From Thalassiosira profunda (lineage: Eukaryota; Bacillariophyta; Thalassiosirophyceae; Thalassiosirales; Thalassiosiraceae): 14,827 nt of DNA. This document shows, one piece after another, positions 8,301 through 14,827 of this stretch. The notes beneath the pieces are model-generated. The model saw nothing but the letters and a program-made list of their open reading frames with translations, ran no database searches and had not been told where the DNA came from. The stretch's first letter is position 1; every line of letters begins with the position of its first letter. The stretch spans positions 1 to 14,827 of the forward strand of contig JALLAP010000303.1 of assembly GCA_036939355.1 (NCBI GenBank), given 5' to 3'. Made by a program: the position numbers and the translations under genes.

Positions 8301-9458
8301 ATGGAGCAGCCGGAGTACAGGCAGCTACTGCGCATGCTCGATCGCGAGAGGAATCTGGTCGCCCCCGACAGCCAGACGCACAGTCTGTCCCACATCTGCA
8401 TCTTCGTCCTGTTGAACTTCAACTCTAACAAACGGAAAGAGGCCTGGGAGGACCGCCTGCTGTCGCAGAACGAAGATGGGACGCTTGTCGAGCCATGCCT
8501 CCAAGCAGTGTACGATTTCCTGGTCGACATTCTCGTCGTTGGGCACGGCGTTCCGCGGGAGAACGCCGAGTTTCTGATCCGCGAGTGCACGGCCTTCATG
8601 GACCGCACTCTGGAGACTGGGGATTACGATTGGTGCGACAAAAATATGGCCTCGTACCGCGCCCGGGTGGCGAAGACCGATGGGCCCACCCGCAAACTGG
8701 CCCGGAAGTGTGCGGAACAGTTCTCCGCGGGGGTGTACGTCTTCAGCTTGGGCGAGCACAGCTTCAATGCTGTCATTCTGGGAAAGTGGTTCGACGGAAT
8801 GAACGTCCGCATTCTCCAGACGAGAAGTTGGTGCCATCCTGCCACGTGGCTCAAGAAACGGAACAACGAACGGATGAGAGACACCGTTGTGGACGGAGGC
8901 AGCTTGGCAGTGGCGAGTGCAATGGGGGTGCAGGCGCCGCGATTGACGGAGGAACAGCGAGCGCAAATCGTCAAGGCGATGTCGAGGGAGTCTGAGCGCC
9001 AAAGGAAACTCGCCGAGCTCAAAACCAAAGCAGAGAAAAAGGGCCACTGCATCTGGACGAAGGCGCGTTGCTTGCAGAAGGACGATGACGGCAATCTGTG
9101 TGGAGGCACCATCGAGGCCTCCTTGGAAAGCTTCGATCGGACTGAGTCGCGCCCAGGAGCGAAAAGGAAGCGAACTCATCTCCCAAAGCATTGTTGCCCT
9201 GGGCACAACGGTCGAGGCTGTCTCGGCTACCCCGACAAAAATGGCGGCTACAAAAAAGGTAAAGCAGCTTATCACACGTGGTGGGAGGTCCTGACTGTTC
9301 TTGAAATGCTGAAGTGCTGCAAGGGTAACGAAGTGGCGAAGGGGAGGCTGGTAGAGTTTGGGCACGGCGATTGCATCTGCATTCAATGCATGCCGGCTGC
9401 TGAGGAGGCGGATGAGGAGCCACCTGCCAAGCGCCGCCGTCGAGTGAAATCTAACTAG
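5324..9458 (+). CDS. Large nuclear-type protein with OTU (ovarian tumour) protease-like domain, join(5324..6790, 6885..9458)
   Basis: The joined product is about 1346 residues. Exon 1 (489 residues) is low-complexity and basic, apart from a compact helical segment near residues 183-237 (LDEMKRLMRVYGPLKCVRD, then VRRKFHRWFTDLEERFV). Exon 2 opens with an OTU-like domain at about 540-695. It has GGGACLFKS with the candidate catalytic Cys at 560 (codon 7095-7097), then FHQQVRETVCDII, MRQPRTHGGEQEILALA, IIVYD, and IYHYELL with the candidate His near 688. The usual GDGNC reads GGGAC, so the conserved Asp and Asn are lost and activity is uncertain. OTU proteases cut ubiquitin chains. An acidic stretch, a very basic Lys/Arg/Glu coiled-coil-like segment (about 804-860), an unrecognised domain (about 940-1180), a Cys/His-rich C-terminus (about 1209-1334) and a final KRRRR follow. 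Several basic clusters suggest a nuclear location. No transposase motif was seen. Confidence 0.75.
6791..6884 (+). other. Predicted intron of the OTU gene (94 nt)
   Basis: The donor is GTGAGT and the acceptor is TTCGTTTCACACAG with a good pyrimidine tract. It is phase 0 and joins DRM to WDLENLLDKD. Reading through the donor reaches a stop within 50 bases, so a splice or frame change is required. Confidence 0.7.
7517..7628 (+). repeat. 75-base internal duplication in the OTU gene
   Basis: The bases at 7517-7553 recur at 7592-7628 with few changes, giving two 25-residue units that begin EHASIREESASL and EHASICEESDSL. It lies just after the OTU domain, in an acidic linker. Confidence 0.65.
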
Positions 9459-9487
9459 TCTAACTACAGACTACATGGTAAACATAG

Positions 9488-10979
9488 CACAACAACGGGG
9501 GGTGCTCACGCTGGGCCCTCATCGCGGCGGTGTGCCTCCTGGCAGCGGCGCTCGCTGCCGACGTTGCAGTTCGCATCGGTGGCGCGTCCGTTGGTGCGGT
9601 AGATACATCGAGTGCAACGGTAGCTGCATCGGTGGCCGACACCGTCCCTGCCGCCTCGAGAAAGGGCAAGTACCACGCCACGCAATTCATCTCCTTTACC
9701 ATCAATACCCTCGGAGGGCTGGATGAGTACGGCGAGTGCGAGGGACGGAGCGTCGACCCCGCCAGCGGATCGTGCTACCTCGGCGACGACGACATCGAGA
9801 GCGACGTGAATCATCGGCTGGCGATATTCGAGGAGGTGCTGTACATTCTCAGGTGCGCACATCTCATGCACTTGCTTCTAAACAGTGTCTGTGCGTTCTC
9901 CTCCACACTCTTTTGCTCACTCTGATATCACCGCGTCAATCATCAGGAACGACGTCTTCCAAGAGGAGCCCGAAATTGACCGCGATCCCGGTGTGCTTAA
10001 GATCCTTGCTCTACCAGAGTTCTTTCTCCGCGGGCCGAACGGAGCCTATTCGACCAAAGCCCTCTTTGATTCGGAAATCGACGAGGAGGATGGCATGCTC
10101 ATCAAGCTTGCGGAGAAAGTGCGAGAGTTGATCTTTGACGAGGCCTTTGAGGATTACCTGTTTGTGTTGGGCACGGTGATTGCCGCAGAATCGATGAATC
10201 CAGATGATTATCAAAAGAAGCCATGGGAGAAGGAGCTGTCGGATGCGCACGACGTCATGTACTTTAATTTCGCGCCCGTCTATCGCGGCGGTCCAGATCA
10301 CAAGGGCACAAAGCAACATATCGTGATGAAACAATATATCTCTGGGGCGGACTTCCTCAGTCGGAGTAAGCTCCCAAATCCGAGCGACTTCGATGTGCAC
10401 AAGTACGCAAAGGCGGACAAGAGCAAGATCCTCGCGGAGACGTTCGAGAAGCGCAATTTGACGGTTGTTACAGACAATTACCTTGAGTTCGACGGGATCA
10501 AAGTCGGCATCGAGATTTGCTTGGATCATCGGATGGGAGCGTTGTGGAACAATTTGCGGACGAAACACAACTCGGACCTAGTGGACGTGCATCTCATTAC
10601 GAGTGCGGGGATGAGCATCGAGCGGGGACCCAACCCGCTCAAGCCAGGCGGCGTTGTCTATCTGAGCGATGGAGAGGCGTCGAGCGCAGCGTGCGTTCGC
10701 ACCGACAGCGAGGCGGTTTTTGACCCGAATCACGTGTGTCGGGGCAAGCCTGGTGGGATACAGCACCGACCGCATGGCGGGCCGGGGTATACGAGTTTCG
10801 TTGGCCTTTCGGGATGCATCGACATGGAGAGAAGCAAATTGCTCGCCGGCTATTACAGCATGCACCAACCCCAGGGCTGTGCGAACACGCTGCGGACATA
10901 CGGAATCGATGTGATGGACAAATTCAGGTATTATCCGCCCTCGCTCGAGGTGTATCCGACGATTGAGTTGCCAGAGTAG
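9488..10979 (+). CDS. Nitrilase-superfamily (carbon-nitrogen hydrolase) protein, secreted or membrane-anchored, body exons (9488..9852, 9947..10979)
   Basis: After a hydrophobic segment (WALIAAVCLLAAALAADVAV), a signal peptide or signal anchor, the catalytic domain starts with FISFTINTLGGLDEYGEC. The Glu-Lys-Cys triad of the nitrilase superfamily is recognisable: Glu in LPEFFLRG (codon 10017-10019), Lys in IVMKQYIS (10329-10331) and Cys in GIEICLDHR (10518-10520). Family enzymes hydrolyse nitriles or amides through a cysteine thioester; this sequence is divergent and the substrate is unknown. Its many Cys residues (for example CVRTDS, HVCRGKP, LSGCID, GCANT) fit an extracytoplasmic location. 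The intron 9853-9946 is clear. There is no ATG before an in-frame TAG at 9485-9487, so the start must lie upstream, probably the exon at 5083. With that exon the protein is 506 residues. If the splice over the OTU gene fails, this copy is 5'-truncated. Confidence 0.75.
9500..9524 (+). repeat. Right copy of 25-bp direct repeat flanking the OTU gene
   Basis: Partner of 5182-5206. Here the repeat runs on in frame into the hydrophobic signal segment of the nitrilase, so this copy has the natural downstream context, whereas the left copy has the natural upstream context (start codon and linker). Confidence 0.8.
9853..9946 (+). other. Intron of the nitrilase gene (94 nt)
   Basis: AG|GTGCGC donor and ATCATCAG|G acceptor. 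It is phase 2: the split codon is AGG, and the join gives VLYILRNDVFQEE. Both flanking frames end or begin within the intron, so the splice is strongly supported. Confidence 0.88.
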
Positions 10980-11083
10980 AGGACTATGTGGGTCTTGCAA
11001 AGAGGAGCATTGAGCATGTGTCCCTCTAGCAACACTCTGTTTATGAATCTTAGGCGCATCAACTTCCACAGCTGATGACAAAT

Positions 11084-13774
11084 CTACCCAGACGAACCAT
11101 TTTGCTTCTGCATCCGGATGGCAAGGGCGCGCTTTCGATTCTCCTCCATTCGCAGTCGCTGATCCTCGGTGAGATTGGGAGAAATGCTGACCGTAGGCCG
11201 TGGAGCAGAGGGCACGGGGCTGAATCTACCCATTGTTTGGACTTGGCCCTGCCTCGAGCGTTGGGGTTCGCCGTATGGGTTCGACGAAGCGGGTTGCTTC
11301 TGTTGAGGGTAGGGGTTCCTTGAGCCAGAGCTGTACGGGTTGCCCTGAGCCGAACCGCCTTCGAAGGGGTCGAAATCGCCAAGGCAATCGTCAGGATGTT
11401 GGGCTCTGGCATTTTCCTTTTCGTTGGCTGGTCCAGTGGGTGGAGCGTCGCCATCCAATAGGCGGTAAAAGGTCTGGGAAGTGCAGGTGTTGATAGCGAT
11501 GCGAACGAGTGAGGTTAGCTGAGATCGAGAGCGATAACGACAGTCAATGATGCAACTATGTCGCGGCTCACCTTGACTTTGGGATGAGCGCGAAAGCACT
11601 TCTCCGAGAATCCACGCAGGGTCAGCAGCTTCAATTCGGTGGCTCGGCTGAGGGCCACGTATGCCTGTCCATACTCGAAGACTCCGGCGAGGTTCACGGT
11701 GAGATTCGGAATGGTCATGCCTTGGCTCTTGTGAACTGAGATCGACCAGGCAAGGCGCAGCGGAATCTGGACTCGAGAGCTCACAGTCTGGTCTCCCATC
11801 TTGTTCGTCCATTCTTCGGGGTGGATGGTAAACTCGTTGTCGTCGTCCGAGCTCTCATCGTCGCCCTTCTCCTTCCCGACGGCCTTGACCGCGTCGAACT
11901 TGACCACCGGGAAGTCCATCTTCTTGAAGCCTGTCGGAATCTCGCTGTTGAAGGGTAGATCAGACAGTCGAGTCAGTGCTCAGCTCGAAGCAAGGGTGCC
12001 CACACTCCTCTTCGTGGCACTCACCTCTGGCTCTTGGGCCGCTGGAAACGCACCACCACGCCCCGGCTCCCGTTCGCCAGGCCTCTTTCCAGGTCAATGT
12101 TCTTCAAGAGCATCACCTGCGCCCCCACCTTCAGATCCAACTGCGCCGGCGCCTGGCAATGCTTCAGCTGCGCCTTGTACGAGTCGGTGATCGCCCGATC
12201 GCGGGATTTGAACGAGACGGTTTCTCCTTGCAGCTTGGCCATCTCCCGCTCGTTGGCCCGGTCGACGTCTTTGTTGCGGCACTCGAGCAAAGTCGGCACT
12301 ACCTTTTCCTCATCCTTGCCGAAGTTGTTCGAGCCTCCGAAGGCCGCGGACGGCAACGCCCCGTGCCGACGCAGCACTCCAGCCGACTGTTGCGACAGCT
12401 CGCCAATGCGGGCCTCGTCGAGGATGTTCATGAGCGTCGCGTCGCCCCTCTGCCGAAAGACCTGCTTCAGCAGCACCGAGCAGCGGATCGCCTCGCTCCA
12501 GCATTTTGCCTCAAAGGCGAATCCGTCTTTCGCGAGCTCGACGGGTGGAAGTTGAAAGAAGTCGCCACACACCACGAGCTGGACTCCTCCGAACGGCCTG
12601 CGGTCGTTCCGCGCCCTTTGGGCGACGAAGCTGAGCTTGTCGAGGAACGACCCCGCCATCATTGAGATCTCGTCGNTCGTTCCGCGCCCTTTGGGCGACG
12701 AAGCTGAGCTTGTCGAGGAACGACCCCGCCATCATTGAGATCTCGTCGATCACTAAGATATCCACCTCCCGCCACCGGCCTTTCGTGTACTCGTTCCCCA
12801 TCACTCTCTTCGCCATGTCCGCCAAGTCTCCCTTCCCGGCGCCCACTCCCGCAAAGCTGTGGATGGTAATGCCGCCGACATTGCACGCCGCCACCCCCGT
12901 CGTGGCCGTGACCACGATCTTCCGCGGCCGTCCCTTGATCCCCACGCCGCATTCATTCGCTTTGAGCAGCGTCGACAGGACGTGAGATTTGCCGCTCCCC
13001 GCCGGCCCAGTAAAGAAGGTCGAGTGCCCCGACAGCACCGACTCGACCACCCGGCACTGCTCCCCGTTCAGCGTCGATCGCAAATCGGGCGGCAATTTCA
13101 CGGAAATTTCCGGAGGGTGCGCCAGCGACTGGAGAAAGTCGCGGTCGCGGAACAGCGCCACGTCGTTCCCCCCTCCCCTCCCCCCGCCATTGTTGTAGGG
13201 ATTGTTGGACGGCCCGCCTCCCCCGCGAAAGGAGGGGTCGCACCGGCCGTCGTTGGAGGGGAGGGAGCCCACCCGGGCGGCGGCGCCGCGGTAGTCGGCC
13301 ACGCGGATGCNCGCACCGGCCGTCGTTGGAGGGGAGGGAGCCCACCCGGGCGGCGGCGCCGCGGTAGTCGGCCACGCGGATGCGGGACCCGGCTCCTCCT
13401 CCTCCCCCGGCGGGACGCGATTGGGCGCCCCCGCCCCCGTAGGGATTGGGCGGCCCACTGCCTCCGTAGGGATTGGATTGCCCCCCTCCATTCATCGCAA
13501 TGGGACCGCGCTGGTGCTGATTCTGGCTGCCGTTCGCGTATTGCCGTTGCTCCCCGTGGCCCACCCCCACCCGCTCCCCCGCCCCGGTAATATTGCTGCG
13601 GTCCATCCCGCCCCTCCCGCCCCTCGCGAAGCGGCTCAATCCCCCGCCGCCCCCGCCGCGGGCCTCGTACGACGACCAGTCCCCGTCGTAGGAGCGGCGG
13701 TCGCGCTTTCGGGCCCCCGAGGCGGGGTGGGAGGGGTTGCGCGAGAGCCACCCGGAGGAGGAGGACGCGTCCAT
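11084..13774 (-). CDS. PIF1: PIF1-family 5'-to-3' DNA helicase, three exons, interrupted by two assembly duplications
   Basis: Exons, in transcript order, are 13774-12025, 11944-11572 and 11473-11084. Counting each 72-base duplication once and dropping the N gives 2367 coding bases, 788 residues, in one frame. Motifs in order: Walker A GPAGSGKSH (about 230), VTATTGVAACNVGGITIHSF, Walker B with the PIF1 signature DILVIDEISMM (about 315), GDFFQLPPVEL, LLKQVFRQ, NGSRGVVVRF, SVHKSQGMTIPNLTVNL (about 606) and GQAYVALSRA (about 631). All helicase motifs look intact. PIF1 enzymes unwind G-quadruplexes and act at replication forks, telomeres and in mitochondria. Both tails are disordered and rich in Gly, Pro and NPY motifs. 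The C-terminus carries an RPA-binding-like motif. A second in-frame ATG at 13867 would add 31 Arg/Pro-rich residues. Confidence 0.9.
11100..11178 (-). other. C-terminal RPA-binding-like motif in PIF1
   Basis: Residues about 758-780 read LTEDQRLRMEENRKRAL, then AIRMQKQ, ending about six residues before the stop. This fits the pattern LTxEQRxxIEENRxKALARR known from the N-terminus of SMARCAL1, where it binds the winged-helix domain of RPA32. The match is seen by eye. Confidence 0.6.
11474..11571 (-). other. Intron 2 of PIF1 gene (98 nt)
   Basis: Read on the minus strand, the donor is AAG|GTGAGC and the acceptor CTTCCCAG. It is phase 0 and joins AHPKVK to TFYRLLDG, a typical PIF1 C-terminal sequence. 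An earlier acceptor (GATCTCAG) is also in frame and would insert 15 residues, so alternative splicing is possible. Confidence 0.78.
11945..12024 (-). other. Intron 1 of PIF1 gene (80 nt)
   Basis: Read on the minus strand, the donor is AGAG|GTGAGT and the acceptor CCCTTCAACAG. The join gives RPKSQSEIPTGFKKMDFPVV, bridging the NGSRGVVVRF motif to the exon that holds the final helicase motifs. Confidence 0.8.
12604..12748. repeat. 72-bp perfect duplication joined by one N (assembly artefact)
   Basis: Bases 12604-12675 are identical to 12677-12748, with a single N at 12676 between them. It falls in the Walker B region of PIF1 and breaks the frame. Dropping one copy and the N (73 bases) restores DEISMMAGSFLDKLSF running into AQRARNDRRPFGG. 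Confidence 0.93.
13239..13383. repeat. Second 72-bp perfect duplication joined by one N (assembly artefact)
   Basis: Bases 13239-13310 are identical to 13312-13383, with a single N at 13311. It lies in the disordered N-terminal tail of PIF1 and also breaks the frame. Removing 73 bases restores it. Confidence 0.93.
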
Positions 13775-14019
13775 GGTTTCGCGACCACGACGGGGCCGGG
13801 GGCGACGGAAGAGAGGGCGCTGCTGCCGCGGAGTCAGCGGCCACGGGGCGGAGGCGACGACCGGCACGGAAGAGAGGAGCAGTTGCCGAGACCAGCGGCC
13901 AGCGGGGGCTGGGCGGGCAGTGTTGGGTGTTGTTGTCGTTGTTCCGTGCCGCCGTCCGCCGTGCCTCGAGCTTTGGCGCGCTCAGCGCTGCTGAAATTAT
14001 TTCAGAGAAAATGGCAACA

Positions 14020-14147
14020 TTAGGGTTAGGGTTCAGATTTGGGTTGGTGTTGGGTTTAGACACGGGTTGAGTCGATTGAGATTAGGGTTATAATTCTCTC
14101 TAACCCTACCCTCTAATCTTTTTACATACCTCTAGTTAGGGTTAGAG
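14020..14147. repeat. Interstitial telomere-like repeats with inverted copies
   Basis: TTAGGGTTAGGGTT lies at 14020-14033, single TTAGGG-type units follow to 14090, and the opposite orientation CTCTAACCCT is at 14098-14107. AGGGTTAGAG at 14138-14147 is its exact reverse complement, giving a 10-bp stem with a 30-base spacer. The array is about 250 bases upstream of the PIF1 start codon. Confidence 0.7.
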
Positions 14148-14523
14148 GTTCTCTGCCCCACTCTGAGAGAAAAAGGACCCGAAGGCACCCCTCTTTTGCG
14201 GCAAATGGTCAGGATCTAGAGGATCACCTTTGAACAGGATTGTGATTTGACTTTGGGCACTATGGCAATGCATTACCGCTTAGAAAAGGGATGGGGCAAA
14301 CAATGGTTGGAAATTACCATAGTGACTATTACTGTTAGTGCTCAAGAGAGCAATAAAAAACACAGTTGCTGTGTGTCAAGATGGCGCCGGTTGGATGGGC
14401 AGAGACCTGGCAACCATCCGAAGGTGTCAGAAGCTGTCCAATACTGCCATGGGTGATGAAGGAGGCCTCTGAATGGGTGTTGCAAGGTGCGACCCATATT
14501 ATTTCTTCATTTCATTTGGGCCC

Positions 14524-14559
14524 TGGCGCGTTGGCGCGTTGGCGCGTTGGCGTTGGCGT
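14524..14559 (+). repeat. Short tandem array of TGGCGCGT
   Basis: Three exact copies of TGGCGCGT are followed by two copies of TGGCGT. The function is unknown; TTGGCGCG resembles E2F-type sites but this is a weak argument for so short a motif. Confidence 0.55.
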
Positions 14560-14827
14560 GGTCTGCTGATGGGTCCGCCAGAATTGAGAAACATTGGGTA
14601 CTGTGGCAGATCTGGCGCCGCCAACCGCAACACAGAGGCCATTGAAAAGTGATCATGTATTCCCAATCACCCAAATGGACCCACCAATGAAGTGGACATG
14701 CTTCGTGGGAGTCTATAACTATAATACGCGCCCCGCGCCCCCATTGAGGAGATGCCACACACCTGACAGGCACCTCGAAACGCAAACCATAGGCATAGAC
14801 CGCTGCTCATGTGTTCCCAATCCCTCC

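Larger units (their letters stand above)
5207..9499 (+). mobile_element. Possible insertion carrying the OTU gene, interrupting the nitrilase gene
   Basis: The segment lies between two near-identical 25-bp direct repeats that look like a target-site duplication, and it contains one complete gene on the same strand as the interrupted gene. I see no terminal inverted repeats, no terminal poly-A and no recognisable transposase, integrase or reverse transcriptase, so the mobile nature is unproven. A 25-bp duplication is longer than most DNA transposons make and falls in the range of LINE-type target-primed insertion. A duplication of the first exon followed by divergence is an alternative. Confidence 0.28.
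13868..14827. other. Gene-poor right end, upstream of PIF1
   Basis: About 960 bases with no recognisable gene. It should contain the PIF1 promoter at its left. It holds telomere-like repeats (14020-14147), a short GC-rich tandem array (14524-14559) and a spaced direct repeat near the window end: 14653-14668 and 14807-14822 share TCATGT, then TTCCCAATC, with one mismatch in 16. Open frames here have no family I recognise. Confidence 0.5.

Noticed and set aside
5989..9386. Long minus-strand open frames opposite the OTU gene (for example 8325-9386 and 5989-6855)
   Set aside because: They are shadows of the GC-rich coding strand; no recognisable domains and no start context of their own.
5207..9499. 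Terminal inverted repeats, poly-A tail or transposase marking a classical transposon
   Set aside because: None found by reading both ends and the encoded protein; the mobile interpretation rests on the direct repeats alone.
12604..13383. Real tandem duplications within the helicase gene
   Set aside because: Exact equal lengths, perfect identity and a single N between copies point to assembly overlap.
12021..13590. Plus-strand open frames opposite PIF1
   Set aside because: Low-complexity Arg/Pro/Ala products opposite a gene with clear helicase motifs.
14524..14559. E2F binding sites
   Set aside because: The TTGGCGCG resemblance is short and could be chance in a GC-rich tandem repeat.
1..14827. 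tRNA, rRNA, CRISPR array or bacterial operon features
   Set aside because: No cloverleaf, ribosomal or spacer-repeat pattern was seen; gene structure is eukaryotic.

Overview
This window is nuclear DNA from a eukaryote, most likely a single-celled stramenopile alga; a diatom is my best guess. The evidence is spliceosomal GT-AG introns of roughly 75-100 nt, nuclear genes for mitochondrial proteins (a complex I LYR subunit and a TACO1/YebC protein), an F-box protein whose C-terminal WGW...N layout I associate with diatom-type F-box proteins, and an ASAF motif in the N-terminal extension of a Nudix protein that resembles diatom plastid pre-sequences. No database search was possible, so the lineage is inference.

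Layout, left to right: (1) the 5' end of a von Willebrand A-domain gene on the minus strand (1-373), leaving the window; (2) a divergent promoter region holding degenerate telomere-like repeats (545-601); (3) an F-box gene on the plus strand with one intron (822-1917), meeting tail-to-tail, 5 bases apart, (4) a Nudix hydrolase gene on the minus strand (1923-2609); (5) NDUFA6, a complex I LYR subunit, on the minus strand (3080-3448), divergent from (6) a TACO1/YebC gene on the plus strand (3862-4919) that carries one reading-frame break; (7) a gene for a secreted or membrane-anchored nitrilase-superfamily enzyme whose N-terminal coding segment (5083-5205) is separated from its body (9488-10979) by about 4.3 kb; (8) inside that gap, on the same strand, a two-exon gene for a very large OTU-domain protein (5324-9458); (9) a PIF1-family helicase on the minus strand with three exons (11084-13774); (10) a gene-poor right end (13868-14827) with telomere-like repeats, an inverted repeat and a short GC-rich tandem array.

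The most striking structure is the OTU gene nested inside the nitrilase gene, with a 25-bp direct repeat (two G/A differences) at the boundaries. The repeat encodes the same peptide in frame on both sides. This looks like an insertion that duplicated its target, and GT/AG sites at its edges would allow it to be removed as an intron in frame. The PIF1 protein is also notable: it has a C-terminal motif closely resembling the RPA-binding motif of SMARCAL1, and six NPY motifs in the disordered tails on both sides of the helicase core.

The assembly has local faults. Two perfect 72-bp duplications, each joined by a single N, interrupt the PIF1 gene. Collapsing both restores one continuous reading frame, so they are almost certainly unmerged contig overlaps. 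The one-base frame break in TACO1 may be another sequence error.
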